DNA of 64,000 bases from Cladorhizidae sp. MBARI D1340-BT2 (GCA_028752905.1 JAQNBH010000002.1:31765238-31829237); one strand, 5' to 3'; positions 13,301-46,840 are shown, counted from the first letter of the stretch. Notes: generated by a model not told the origin, from the letters alone. Translations and numbers: made by a program.

Positions 13301-16300
13301 TTCCTGGAAGCTCATGTGCACCTCATCCCCTCCTGGAGCTCTGAACTGTTAATCTTCCTGGAAGCTCATGTGCACCCATCCCCTCCTGGAGCTCTGAACT
13401 GTTAATCTTCCTCGAAGCTCATGTGCACCCATCCCCTCCTGGAGCTCTGAACTGTTAATCTTCCTGGAAGCTCATGTGCACCCATTCCCTCCTGGAGCTC
13501 TGAACTGTTAATCTTCCTCGAAGCTCATGTGCACCCATCCCCTCCTGGAGCTCTGAACTGTTCATCTTCCTGGAAGCTCATGTGCACCCATCCCCACCAG
13601 GAGCTCTGAACTGTTAATCTTCCTGGAAGCTCATGTGCACCTCATCCCCTCCTGGAGCTCTGAACTGTTAATCTTCCTGGAAGCTCATGTGCACCTCATC
13701 CCTTCCTGGAGCTCTGAACTGTTAATCTTCCTGGAAGCTCATGTGCACCCATCCCCTCCAGGAGCTCTGAATTGTTAATCTTCCTGGAAGCTCATGTGCA
13801 CCCATCCCCTCCTGGAGCTCTGAACTGTTAATCTTCCTGGAAGCTCATGTGCACCTCATTCACTCCTGGAGCTCTGAACTGTTAATCTTCCTGGAAGCTC
13901 ATGTGCACCTCATCCCCTCCTGGAGCTCTGAACTGTTAATCTTCCTGGAAGCTCATGTGCACCCATCCCCTCCAGGAGCTCTGAACTGTTAATCTTCCTG
14001 GAAGCTCATGTGCACCCATCCCCTCCAGGAGCTCTGAACTGTTAATCTTCCTGGAAGCTCATGTGCACCCATCCCCTCCTGGAGCTTTGAACTGATAATC
14101 TTCCTGGAAGCTCATGTGCACCCATCCTCTCCTGGAGCTCTGAACTGTTAATCTTCCTGGAAGCTCATGTGCACCTCATCCCCTCCTGGAGCTCTGAACT
14201 ATTAATCTTCCTCGAAGCTCATGTGCACCTCATCCCCTCCTGGAGCTCTGAACTGTTAATCTTCCTGGAAGCTCATGTGCACCTCATCCCCTCCTGGAGC
14301 TCTGAACTGTTAATCTTCCTGGAAGCTCATGTACACCCATCCCCTCCTGGAGCTCTGAACTGTTAATCTTCCTGGAAGCTCATGTGCACCCATCCCCTCC
14401 AGGAGTTCTGAACTGTTAATCTTCCTGGAAGCTCATATGCACCCATCCCCTCCTGGAGCTCTGAACTGTTAATCTTCCTGGAAGCTCATGTGCATCCATC
14501 CACTCCTGGAGCTCTGAACTGTTAATCTTCCTGGAAGCTCATGTGCACCTCATCCCCTCCTGGAGCTCTGAACTGTTAATCTTCCTGGAAGCTCATGTGC
14601 ATCCTCATCTCCTTCTGGAGCTCTGAACTGTTAATCTTCCTGGAAGCTCATGTGCACCCATCCCCTCCTGGAGCTCTGAACTGTTAATCTTCCTGGAAGC
14701 TCATGTGTACCCATCCCCTCCTGGAGCTCTGAACTGTTAATCTTCCTGGAAGCTCATGTGCACCTCATCCCCTCCTGGAGCTCTGAACTGTTAATCTTCC
14801 TGGAAGCTCATGTGCACCCATCCCCTCCTGGAGCTCTGAACTGTTAATCTTCCTGGAAGCTCATGTGCACCTCATCCCCTCCTGGAGCTCTGACCTGTTA
14901 ATCTTCCTGGAAGCTCATGTGCACCTCATCCCCTCCTGGAGCTCTGAACTGTTAATCTTCCTGGAAGCTCATGTGCACCTCATCCCCTCCTGGAGCTCTG
15001 AACTGTTAATCTTCCTGGAAGCTCATTTGCACCCATCCCCTCCTGGAGCTCTGAACTGTTAATCTTCCTGGAAGCTCATGTGCACCCATCCCCTCCAGGA
15101 GTTCTGAACTGTTAATCTTCCTGGAAGCTCATGTGCACCCATCCCCACCAGGAGCTCTGAACTGTTAATCTTCCTGGAAGCTCATGTGCACCCATCCCCT
15201 CCAGGAGCTCTGAACTGTTAATCTTCCTGGAAGCTGATGTGCACCTCATCCCCTCCTGGAGCTCTGAACTGTTAATCTTCCTGGAAGCTCATGTGCACCT
15301 CATCCCCCCCTGGAGCTCTGAACTGTTAATCTTCCTGGAAGCTCATGTGCACCTCATCCCCTCCTGGAGCTCTGAACTGTTAATCTTCCTGGAAGCTCAT
15401 GTGCACCCATCCCCTCCAGGAGTTCTGAACTGTTAATCTTCCTGAAGCTCATGTGCACCTCATCCCCACCAGGAGCTCTGAACTGTTAATCTTCCTGGAA
15501 GCTCATGTGCACCTTATTCACTCCTGGAGCTCTGAACTGTTAATCTTCCTGGAAGCTCATGTGCACCCATCCCCTCCTGGAGCTCTGAACTGTTAATCTT
15601 CCTGGAAGCTCATGTGCACCCATCCCCTCCTGGAGCTCTGAACTGTTAATCTTCCTGGAAGCTCATGTGCACCCATCCCCTCCAGGAGTTCTGAACTGTT
15701 AATCTTCCTGGAAGCTCATGTGCACCCATCCCCTCCTGGAGCTCTGAACTGTTAATCTTCCTGGAAGCTCATGTGCATCCATCCCCTCCTGGAGCTCTGA
15801 ACTGTTAATCTTCCTGGAAGCTCATGTGCACCTCATCCCCTCCTGGAGCTCTGAACTGTTAATCTTCCTGGAAGCTCATGTGCATCCTCATCTCCTTCTG
15901 GAGCTCTGAACTGTTAATCTTCCTGGAAGCTCATGTGCATCCATCCCCTCCTGGAGCTCTGAACTGTTAATCTTCCTGGAAGCTCATGTGCACCCATCCC
16001 CTCCTGGAGCTCTGAACTGTTAATCTTCCTGGAAGCTCATGTGCACCCATCCCCTCCAGGATCTCTGAACTGTTAATCTTCCTGGAAGCTCATGTGCACC
16101 CATTCCCTCCTGGAGCTCTGAACTGTTAATCTTCCTGGAAGCTCATGTGCACCCATCCCCTCCTGGAGCTCTGAACTGTTAATCTTCCTGGAAGCTCATG
16201 TGCACCCATCCCCTCCAGGATCTCTGAACTGTTAATCTTCCTGGAAGCTCATGTGCACCCATTCCCTCCTGGAGCTCTGAACTGTTAATCTTCCTGGAAG

Positions 16301-19300
16301 CTCATGTGCACCCATCCCCTCCTGGAGTTCTGAACTGTTAATCTTCCTGGAAGCTCATGTGCACCCATCCCCACCAGGAGCTCTGAACTGTTAATCTTCC
16401 TGGAAGCTCATGTGCACCCATCCCCTCCAGGAGCTCTGAACTGTTAATCTTCCTGGAAGCTCATGTGCACCTCATCCCCTCCTGGAGCTCTGAACTGTTA
16501 ATCTTCCTGGAAGCTCATGTGCACCTCATCCCCTCCTGGAGCTCTGAACTGTTAATCTTCCTGGAAGCTCATGTGCACCTCATCCCCTCCTGGAGCTCTG
16601 AACTGTTAATCTTCCTGGAAGCTCATGTGCACCCATCCCCTCCTGGAGCTCTGAACTGTTAATCTTCCTGGAAGCTCATGTGCACCTCATCCCCTCCTGG
16701 AGCTCTGAACTGTTAATCTTCCTCGAAGCTCATGTGCACCTCATTCACTCCTGGAGCTCTGAACTGTTAATCTTCCTGGTAGCTCATGTGCACCTCATCC
16801 CCTCCTGGAGCTCTGAAGTGTTAATCTTCCTGGAAGCTCATGTGCACCCATCCCCTCCAGGAGCTCTGAACTGTTAATCTTCCTGGAAGCTCATGTGCAC
16901 CCATCCCCTCCTGGAGCTCTGAACTGTTAATCTTCCTGGAAGCTCATGTGCACCCATCCCCTCCTGGAGCTCTGAACTATTAATCTTCCTCGAAGCTCAT
17001 GTGCACCTCATCCCCTCCTGGAGCTCTGAACTATTAATCTTCCTCGAAGCTCATGTGCACCCATCCTCTCCTGGAGCTCTGAACTGTTAATCTTCCTGGA
17101 AGCTCATGTGTACCCATCCCCTCCTGGAGCTCTGAACTGTTAATCTTCCTGGAAGCTCATGTGCACCTCATCCCCTCCTGGAGCTCTGACCTGTTAATCT
17201 TCCTGGAAGCTCATGTGCACCTCATCCCCTCCTGGAGCTCTGAACTGTTAATCTTCCTGGAAGCTCATGTGCACCCATCCCCTCCTGGAGCTCTGAACTG
17301 TTAATCTTCCTGGAAGCTCATGTGCACCTCATCCCCTCCTGGAGCTCTGAACTGTTAATCTTCCTGGAAGCTCATGTGCACCTCATCCCCTCCTGGAGCT
17401 CTGACCTGTTAATCTTCCTGGAAGCTCATGTGCACCTCATCCCCTCCTGGAGCTCTGAACTGTTAATCTTCCTGGAAGCTCATGTGCACCCATCCCCTCC
17501 TGGAGCTCTGAACTGTTAATCTTCCTGGAAGCTCATGTGCACCTCATCCCCTCCTGGAGCTCTGAACTGTTAATCTTCCTGGAAGCTCATGTGCACCTCA
17601 TCCCCTCCTGGAGCTCTGACCTGTTAATCTTCCTGGAAGCTCATGTGCACCTCATCCCCTCCTGGAGCTCTGAACTGTTAATCTTCCCGGAAGCTCATGT
17701 GCACCCATCCCCTCCTGGAGTTCTGAACTGTTAATCTTCCTGGAAGCTCATGTGCACCCATCCCCTCCTGGAGCTCTGAACTGTTAATCTTCCTGGAAGC
17801 TCATGTGCACCCATCCCCTCCAGGAGTTCTGAACTGTTAATCTTCCTGAAGCTCATGTGCACCTCATCCCCACCAGGAGCTCTGAACTGTTAATCTTCCT
17901 GGAAGCTCATGTGCACCTCATTCACTCCTGGAGCTCTGAACTGTTAATCTTCCTGGAAGCTCATGTGCACCCATCCCTCCTGGAGCTCTGAACTGTTAAT
18001 CTTCCTGGAAGCTCATGTGCACCCATCCCCTCCTGGAGCTCTGAACTGTTAATCTTCCTGGAAGCTCATGTGCACCCATCCCTCCTGGAGCTCTGAACTG
18101 TTAATCTTCCTGGAAGCTCATGTGCACCCATCCCCTCCTGGAGCTCTGAACTGTTAATCTTCCTGGAAGCTCATGTGCACCTCATCCCCTCCTGGAGCTC
18201 TGAACTATTAATCTTCCTCGAAGCTCATGTGCACCTCATCCCCTCCTGGAGCTCTGAACTGTTAATCTTCCTGGAAGCTCATGTGCACCTCATCCCCTCC
18301 TGGAGCTCTGAACTGTTAATCTTCCTGGAAGCTCATGTACACCCATCCCCTCCTGGAGCTCTGAACTGTTAATCTTCCTGGAAGCTCATGTGCACCCATC
18401 CCCTCCAGGAGTTCTGAACTGTTAATCTTCCTGGAAGCTCATATGCACCCATCCCCTCCTGGAGCTCTGAACTGTTAATCTTCCTGGAAGCTCATGTGCA
18501 TCCATCCACTCCTGGAGCTCTGAACTGTTAATCTTCCTGGAAGCTCATGTGCACCTCATCCCCTCCTGGAGCTCTGAACTGTTAATCTTCCTGGAAGCTC
18601 ATGTGCATCCTCATCTCCTTCTGGAGCTCTGAACTGTTAATCTTCCTGGAAGCTCATGTGCACCCATCCCCTCCTGGAGCTCTGAACTGTTAATCTTCCT
18701 GGAAGCTCATGTGTACCCATCCCCTCCTGGAGCTCTGAACTGTTAATCTTCCTGGAAGCTCATGTGCACCTCATCCCCTCCTGGAGCTCTGAACTGTTAA
18801 TCTTCCTGGAAGCTCATGTGCACCCATCCCCTCCTGGAGCTCTGAACTGTTAATCTTCCTGGAAGCTCATGTGCACCTCATCCCCTCCTGGAGCTCTGAC
18901 CTGTTAATCTTCCTGGAAGCTCATGTGCACCTCATCCCCTCCTGGAGCTCTGAACTGTTAATCTTCCTGGAAGCTCATGTGCACCTCATCCCCTCCTGGA
19001 GCTCTGAACTGTTAATCTTCCTGGAAGCTCATTTGCACCCATCCCCTCCTGGAGCTCTGAACTGTTAATCTTCCTGGAAGCTCATGTGCACCCATCCCCT
19101 CCAGGAGTTCTGAACTGTTAATCTTCCTGGAAGCTCATGTGCACCCATCCCCACCAGGAGCTCTGAACTGTTAATCTTCCTGGAAGCTCATGTGCACCCA
19201 TCCCCTCCAGGAGCTCTGAACTGTTAATCTTCCTGGAAGCTGATGTGCACCTCATCCCCTCCTGGAGCTCTGAACTGTTAATCTTCCTGGAAGCTCATGT

Positions 19301-20125
19301 GCACCTCATCCCCTCCTGGAGCTCTGAACTGTTAATCTTCCTGGAAGCTCATGTGCACCTCATCCCCTCCTGGAGCTCTGAACTGTTAATCTTCCTGGAA
19401 GCTCATGTGCACCCATCCCCTCCTGGAGCTCTGAACTGTTAATCTTCCTGGAAGCTCATTTGCACCCATCCCCTCCTGGAGCTCTGAACTGTTAATCTTC
19501 CTGGAAGCTCATGTGCACCCATTCCCTCCTGGAGCTCTGAACTGTTAATCTTCCTGGAAGCTCATGTGCACCCATCCCCTCCTGGAGTTCTGAACTGTTA
19601 ATCTTCCTGGAAGCTCATGTGCACCCATCCCCACCAGGAGCTCTGAACTGTTAATCTTCCTGGAAGCTCATGTGCACCCATCCCCTCCAGGAGCTCTGAA
19701 CTGTTAATCTTCCTGGAAGCTCATGTGCACCTCATCCCCTCCTGGAGCTCTGAACTGTTAATCTTCCTGGAAGCTCATGTGCACCCATTCCCTCCTGGAG
19801 CTCTGAACTGTTAATCTTCCTGGAAGCTCATGTGCATCCATCCCCTCCTGGAGCTGTTAATCTTCCTTGAAGCTCATGTGCACCTCATCCCCTCCTGGAG
19901 CTCTGACCTGTTAATCTTCCTGGAAGCTCATGTGCACCTCATCCCCTCCTGGAGCTCTGAACTGTTAATCTTCCTGGAAGCTCATGTGCACCCATCCCCT
20001 CCTGGAGCTCTGAACTGTTAATCTTCCTGGAAGCTCATGTGCACCTCATCCCCTCCTGGAGCTGTGAACTGTTAATCTTCCTGGAAGCTCATGTGCACCC
20101 ATCCCCTCCTGGAGCTCTGAACTGT
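1381..20125. repeat. Large 53/54-bp satellite array, about 350 copies
   Basis: The unit reads ATCTTCCTGGAAGCTCATGT, then GCACCTCATCCCCTCCTGGA, then GCTCTGAACTGTTA (54 bp). A common variant has GCACCCATCC and is 53 bp. The array is uninterrupted for 18.7 kb and holds diagnostic variants (CTCGAAGC, CACCAGGAG, ATTCACTCC, GTGCATCCTCATCTCC) in recurring blocks. Blocks repeat at offsets of 425 bp near the left end and of 943, 1386, 2082, 4006 and 6246 bp further in, so higher-order units have been copied recently. Where several 54-bp units follow each other an 18-codon frame stays open; each 53-bp unit closes it. This is taken as non-coding satellite. Confidence 0.97.
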
Positions 20126-20600
20126 TGGAGTTGTGCCTAAAATCCATTTCAGGTATCAAGGGAAGTAATACGAGCAGAAACTGGGCATGGCAATGGGCTC
20201 TCCAGAATCTGCAGTGCTAGCCAACCTCTACATGGAATTAATTCTTTGAGGAATTGGCACTCACAACTACCCCACTGAAGCCAAGATTTTGGAAGAGATA
20301 TGTGGATGATACCTTCTGCGTTGTGAAGAAGGGGTAAGAGCAGGAGTTGTTCGAACATCTGAACATCAGGCCATCCATAAAGTTTACCATGGAGCTTGTT
20401 GAAGTGACAGATTGTTGCCCTTTCTGGACTGCTACCCACACAGGAAGGAAGACGAAAGGCTTATTGCGACCATTTACAGAAACCCCAGGCATTATAGACC
20501 ACATTTTTCTCCCTGTCTCAGAAGAAGAATGGTGAAGAACTTGTATGATAGAGCCAGGAGAGGAATGATGGAGGAGGAGGAAGGAAGAACATCATTTCAA
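20126..20600 (+). pseudogene. Penelope-like element reverse transcriptase remnant
   Basis: Read across stops and frame changes, the + strand gives KIHFRYQGK, KLGMAMGSPESAVLANLYME, RYVDDTFCVVKKG and ELFEHLNIRPSIKFTMELVE. A further frame gives LPFLDCYPHRKEDERLIATI and MVKNLYDRAR. These are the palm-domain blocks of Penelope-like retroelements, including the catalytic YVDD. There are in-frame stops (TAA at 20165, TGA near 20247) and at least three frameshifts, so it is dead. It starts directly at the right edge of the 54-bp satellite, with no 5' part of the element visible. Confidence 0.85.
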
Positions 20601-21026
20601 TATTTATTTTTAGAGAACGAGCCTTCATCAATCTTTGCTCTGTAGATACATCTAAATGCAGAAAGGAAGATAAGCACACTGATACAGGCAATCAGGGTCC
20701 TGGAAACTTATGTTAGTAATTCCTGACATAGCTAGCAGAGATGATAAAGACACCAGGAGGGTCTGCAGGGATGATGAAGACACAAGGAGGGTCTGCAGGG
20801 ATGATGATGATACCAGGAGGGTCTGCAAAAGTTGAACTTCAGTGTTGACGAGACAAGGTTAGATAGGTTAGATAAGAAATTATGTTCTAGCTATTATTCT
20901 AGCTATTATTGTAGATTATCACTATTAATGTCAACTTTTATAAGCGTTTTCCTCCACGTATATTTCACTTGTTTCTGTAGCCAATTCATCGAATGTTTGG
21001 AGATGAGAGTGGATGCAAACGAGTGA
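20601..21026. other. Unassigned, with a three-copy ~40-bp repeat
   Basis: Between about 20738 and 20830 there are three copies of a ~40-bp unit containing GGAGGGTCTGCAGGGATGAT. It lies just downstream of the Penelope-like remnant and could be its 3' flank. The rest is unassigned. Confidence 0.5.
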
Positions 21027-22165
21027 CTGGAGAACACTGCAGGACAACTAGCCTATAGCCTGCTTCAGGACAACTAGCCTATAGCCTGCTGCAGGACAAC
21101 TAGCCTATAGCCTGCTGCAGGACAACCAGCCCATAGCCTGCTGCAGGACAACTAGCATATAGCCTCTGCAGGACAACTAGCCTATAGCCTGCTGCAGGAC
21201 AACCAGCCCATAGCCTGCTGCAGGACAACTAGCATATAGCCTGCTGCAGGACAACCAGCCTATAGCCTGCTGCAGGACAACTAGCATATAGCCTCTGCAG
21301 GACAACTAGCCTATAGCCTGCTGCAGGACAACTAGCCTATAGCCTGCTGCAGGACAACTAGCCTATAGTCTGTTGCAGGACAACTAGCCTATAGCCTGCT
21401 GCAGGACAACTAGCCTATAGTCTGTTGCAGTACAACTAGCCTATAGCCTGCTGCAGGACAACCAGCCTATAGCCTGCTGCAGGACAACCAGCCTATAGCC
21501 TGCTGCAGGACAACTAGCATATAGCCTCTGCAGGACAACTAGCCTATAGCCTGCTGCAGGACAACTAGCCTATAGCCTGCTGCAGGACAACTAGCCTATC
21601 AGGACATCTAGCCTATAGCTTGCTGTTGGACAACTAGCGTAGCCTGCTGCAGGACAACCAGCCTATAGCCTGCTGCAGGACAACCAGCCTATAGCCTGCA
21701 GGACAACTAGCATATAGCCTGCTGCAGGACAACTAGCCTATCAGGACATCTAGCCTATAGCTTGCTGTTGGACAACTAGGGTAGCCTGCTGCAGGACAAC
21801 CAGCCTATAGCCTGCTGCAGGACAACTAGCATATAGCCTGCTGCAGGACAACCAGCCTATAGCCTGCTGCAGGACAACTAGCATATAGCCTCTGCAGGAC
21901 AACTAGCCTATAGCCTGCTGCAGGACAACTAGCCTATAGCCTGCTGCAGGACAACTAGCCTATCAGGACATCTAGCCTACAGCTTGCTGTTGGACAACTA
22001 GCGTAGCCTACTGCAGGACAACCAGCCTATAGCCTGCTGCAGGACAACTAGCATATAGCCTGCTGCAGGACAACCAGCCTATAGCCTGCTGCAGGACAAC
22101 TAGCATATAGCCTATGCAGGACAACTAGCCTATAGCCTGCTGCAGGACAACTAGCCTATAGTCTG
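21027..22165. repeat. 26-bp minisatellite, about 44 copies
   Basis: Unit CAGGACAACTAGCCTATAGC plus CTGCTG. Variants include a 23-bp form (GCATATAGCCTCTG) and a rearranged block (CAGGACATCTAGCC...TTGCTGTTGGACAAC) that recurs near 21600, 21743 and 21965, showing higher-order copying. Confidence 0.95.
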
Positions 22166-22511
22166 AACACGTAGCAAATAACAAATAAAAAGAGTCTTGA
22201 AAGCTAGGAATGTGGCGAATGTAGGAACGCTTTGTACAATGACAGGAGGGAAAGGCACATGGAGAATCAGAGTCATGGTTGGTTGATGTGGCTTAATAAA
22301 ACCTGCCTGATAACGCTTGATTAAGCTGGAGAAGAGACTGTCAATACCTGCAGGTGGAAAAGCTGGAGGAGAGACTGTCAATACCTGCAGGTGGAAGGAG
22401 TGCCAGTCTCTTGGCCACCTATTGAAACAGGTGTGGTGTGGAGTGTTGTACATGCAGCAGCTGTAACTCACACGCTGTTTAATACCTCACCTTGTTCTGT
22501 TAAAGCTAAAG
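22166..22511. other. Unassigned, with a 37-bp direct duplication
   Basis: 22324-22360 and 22361-22397 are near-identical 37-bp copies containing GACTGTCAATACCTGCAGG. Nothing else was recognised. Confidence 0.6.
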
Positions 22512-23420
22512 CTAATTAGCTAAAGAGGCTCGCTGGAGACGTCTCATACAGAACATCATGTTGTGGAGTTCAGATTCACACATCAATGGTGGATGAATGA
22601 GCCATGTCTTATAGATACATAATCGTTTAAGATGAACATTGTAGCTCTCCTTAGATCTTTTGGAGTTCGAGGATGTCTTTGAGTCAATGTGGATGCCTAA
22701 CTCAAGAGCCACACAGAAGATATGATCTTACAACTGATACGTAGAGCAGAAATGTTCTTGGATTGACACACTCAACCGAGTTGAATGTGGCCAAAGCAGT
22801 CAATGATTTTGTATGCCTTGTGGTGAAACGATTGTAATGAGCTGTCCAAGAGAGGTCGGAGGAGGCTATGACTCCTAGGTCTGTCTTTGCCTGGGATGTC
22901 GTGTTTGTAGATGTAAGACAAACACAATATTCAATACCCCACATCATCACTTAGACTATTAACTACTTAACTATAATCAACTTAATATATTCCTCATGTA
23001 TTTGTTTACTTATTTTTAATCTTCATATTAGCCTCATGGTTATCGAGTAGGATATTTTAATAAAAAGAGCTTACATTTACAGCTCAGGTTATAGTTTGAA
23101 GGCACCAGGCATCATGGGTATTCTCAACCAGCTTCATACACTTTGCATCATCGGCAAACAGGAAGTTATTAGCACTAGATGGGAGGTCATTGATGTCTAT
23201 TAGGAATAACGGGAGATCCAAGAAAGCTACTCTTGAATGTACTGATGTTGGCCCAAGCGGCTGCTCACCTAGCAGCCATACACAAGGTTGTCTTTTCGTG
23301 AGGTAGCTCTGAAACATAGATCTGAGATTACCACATGCACCATGCTTCTCAATTTGACAAGAAACTGTTGTGAGGAACACTGTTGATGCTTTCACAAAGT
23401 CCAAATAGATCACATCAAAT
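22512..23420 (-). pseudogene. LINE (non-LTR) reverse transcriptase remnant
   Basis: The minus strand encodes consecutive blocks of a CR1/Jockey-type reverse transcriptase: YLDFVKASTVFLTTV, then EKHGACGNLRSMFQSYL, LPLFLIDINDLPSSANN and FLFADDAKCMKLVENTHDA, where FADD is the catalytic motif. About 200 bases further along come DLGVIASSDLSWTAHYNR and NSVECVNPRTFLLYVS, typical of the thumb and connection region, and then a C-terminal piece near 22512-22712. Blocks lie in different frames with deletions between them, so this is an inactive fragment. Confidence 0.85.
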
Positions 23421-23968
23421 TGATAATTGATTTGAACTGATTCACTACTACTCTAGGAGTGCCCTATGACTGAGTTGACATAGCAGATTCTAGAAATGAT
23501 TGGCTTTGTGGACGAGTTTGAACAGGGATAAGAGTGCTTGGACAGACTAGAACTAAATAAACGGTAGGGGGTTGATAGAGTGCCGGGCACAATGCTTCAG
23601 GAGTATGGGTCCAATTCCACCTAATTAACCCATAGCTTTAGTGCTACCAAAGAGCTTTATATGCACCCTGTAATCTCTATAATAGACGATGTAGACACTG
23701 ACTGAAGCATTTCCTCAGAGTGGGCAAATACGGCCTATGAGTGAGTATTGAACTGAAGTAAGAGTCGCTTTGTCTACACCAGAAGTCGCTGCAGCGAACC
23801 CTCCCAATGAATACTGCATTCTGGATATTGCACATGCCTGAGCTAAAGCTCTAATCACGTGGAATCACCAGTGACGTACTTGAGAAAATATTTTTACGGA
23901 AGAGCGCCAAAAATAGTAGCTCTGTTCATCTTGAAGAAGCCAGTCACTCAAGAGATCTGCTGTAAATA
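23421..23968 (+). other. Upstream region of CAPSL
   Basis: About 550 bases separate the LINE remnant from the CAPSL start codon. No canonical TATA box or initiator could be called with confidence, and no repeat was seen. The promoter and any 5' untranslated exon would be expected here. Confidence 0.35.
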
Positions 23969-44422
<20,454 letters not shown>

Positions 44423-44885
44423 GTGGGCGTGGTCTATCATTATGCGTATTAACACCAACTAGACTTATTATATTACATGTGTAATGAATTTTAGTTATGA
44501 TGTAATGATATACACACTGCACATGACTAAGTAGATGCATACCAGATACGTTGTTATATCATTAAGAATAGTACTTGTCTTGGGGGATACGTATCACACA
44601 CTCGTCTGGGTGGTGACACCGGGAGGGGAGGCACACACTCATCTCGGGGGGGGGGGGGGGGGGGGGGCTAATTTGTTTGTGTGTGCTGATTAAAATTAAA
44701 ATGTTGTAGTTAAAGGAGCTATGGCACAGCTATTCTAGTATACCATAGGAAGTATCTAGTATACCACAGGAAATGTCTAGTACACCAAAGGAAGTGCTTA
44801 GTATACCACAGGAAGTGCTTTTCCTCAAACTCGGACACAAAGTTGGTAGTTGGCTTGTTAATGACGGACACCAAGTGTGTGCAAG
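44423..44885 (+). other. CAPSL 3' flank with a poly-G run
   Basis: No AATAAA was seen in the first 250 bases; ATTAAA occurs near 44689, just after a G homopolymer of more than 20 (about 44645-44667). A tandem-like ACCACAGGAAGT motif occurs at 44750-44820. The polyadenylation site cannot be placed. Confidence 0.4.
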
Positions 44886-46350
44886 ACTTCATGTAAGGTG
44901 AATAATGGCTGTCTCTTGAATATGTGGCACACCAGGACTTGATGTAAGGTGAATAATGGCTGCCTCTTGAATATGTGACACACCAGGTGTCTGCAAGACT
45001 TCATGTAAGGTGAATAATGGCTGCCTCTTGAATATGTGGCACACCAGGACTTGATGTAAGGTGAATAATGGCTGCCTCTTGAATATGTGACACACCAGGT
45101 GTGTGCAAGACTTCATGTAAGGTGAATAATGGCTGCCTCTTGAATATGTGGCACACCAGGACTTGATGTAAGGTGAATAATGGCTGCCTCTTGAATATGT
45201 GGCACACCAGGTGTGTGCAAGACTTCATGTAAGGTGAATAATGGCTGCCTCTTGAATATGTGGCACACCAGGACTTGATGTAAGGTGAATAATGGCTGTC
45301 TCTTGAATATGTGACACACCAGGACTTGATGTAAGGTGAATAATGGCTGTCTCTTGAATATGTGGCACACCAGGACTTGATGTAAGGTGAATAATGGCTG
45401 CCTCTTGAATATGTGACACACCAGGACTTGATGTAAGGTGAATAATGGCTGTCTCTTGAATATGTGACACACCAGGACTTGATGTAAGGTGAATAATGGC
45501 TGTCTCTTGAATATGTGGCACACCAGGACTTGATGTAAGGTGAATAATGGCTGTCTCTTGAATATGTGGCACACCAGGTGTGTCTGCAAGACTGATGTAA
45601 GGTGAATAATGGCTGCCTCTTGAATATGTGGCACACCAGGACTTGATGTAAGGTGAATAATGGCTGCCTCTTGAATATGTGGCACACCAGGTGTGTGCAA
45701 GACTTCATGTAAGGTGAATAATGGCTGCCTCTTGAATATGTGGCACACCAGGACTTGATGTAAGGTGAATAATGGCTGCCTCTTGAATATGTGACACACC
45801 AGGTGTGTGCAAGACTTCATGTAAGGTGAATAATGGCTGCCTCTTGAATATGTGGCACACCAGGACTTGATGTAAGGTGAATAATGGCTGCCTCTTGAAT
45901 ATGTGGCACACCAGGTGTGTGCAAGACTTCATGTAAGGTGAATAATGGCTGCCTCTTGAATATGTGGCACACCAGGACTTGATGTAAGGTGAATAATGGC
46001 TGCCTCTTGAATATGTGGCACACCAGGTGTGTGCAAGACTTCATGTAAGGTGAATAATGGCTGCCTCTTGAATATGTGGCACACCAGGACTTGATGTAAG
46101 GTGAATAATGGCTGTCTCTTGAATATGTGACACACCAGGACTTGATGTAAGGTGAATAATGGCTGTCTCTTGAATATGTGGCACACCAGGACTTGATGTA
46201 AGGTGAATAATGGCTGTCTCTTGAATATGTGGCACACCAGGTGTGTCTGCAAGACTGATGTAAGGTGAATAATGGCTGCCTCTTGAATATGTGGCACACC
46301 AGGTGTGTGCAAGACTTGATGATGGCTGCCTCTTGAATATGTGGCACACA
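44886..46350. repeat. Dimeric 51/61-bp minisatellite
   Basis: The base unit is ACTTGATGTAAGGTGAATAA, then TGGCTGCCTCTTGAATATGT, then GGCACACCAGG (51 bp). Every second unit often carries TGTGTGCAAG (61 bp), giving a 112-bp dimer that repeats at 45001, 45113, 45705, 45817 and 45929. The minus-strand frames stay open and encode by-product repeats. Confidence 0.96.
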
Positions 46351-46449
46351 ATGTGTGGAATTTTCAACAGACCATTGTCCCAATATCTTTATTTTGATTT
46401 TACTGCTTATAGTAAGTAAACTGTAAACTGGAGCAGGACTGCCTATAAC

Positions 46450-46840
46450 AGATAGAGAGAGCACACAGAGAGACCTATCTTTTGAGCTATAATATATCAA
46501 GTCCATGCAGTGAAGTGTGCAGAATCTATGGAGCTATACCTATGCAACATTTTTAGTATCAAGAGAGAGCACACAGAGAGACCTATCTTTTGAGCTCTAT
46601 ATCAAGTCCATACAGTGAAGTGTGCAGAATCTATGGAGCTATACCTATGCAATATTTTTATCAAGAGAGAGCACACAGAGAGACCTATCTTTTGAGCTAT
46701 ATATCAAGTCCATACAGTGAAGTGTGCAGAATCTATGGAGCTACAACATTTTTAGTGTCAAAAGAGAGCACACAGAGAGACCTATCTTTTGAGCTATATA
46801 TCAACCATACAGTGAAGTGTGCAGAATCTAGGAAGCTTTA
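46450..46840. repeat. Four-copy cluster of the dispersed foldback-arm repeat
   Basis: Four copies of about 100 bp start near 46456, 46566, 46670 and 46764. Each has AGAGAGCACACAGAGAGACC and TATCTTTTGAGCT, then GTGAAGTGTGCAGAATCT. Same family as 36306-36420 and the arms at 25540-26325. Confidence 0.9.

Noticed and set aside
1290..20021. Many 63-101 codon frames with a repeated IPSWSSELLIFLEAHVH segment
   Set aside because: They are produced by runs of 54-bp satellite units and end at each 53-bp unit. No unique sequence, no domain.
1381..20125. CRISPR array
   Set aside because: There are no unique spacers; the whole unit repeats, and the context is an animal genome. The same applies to the other arrays.
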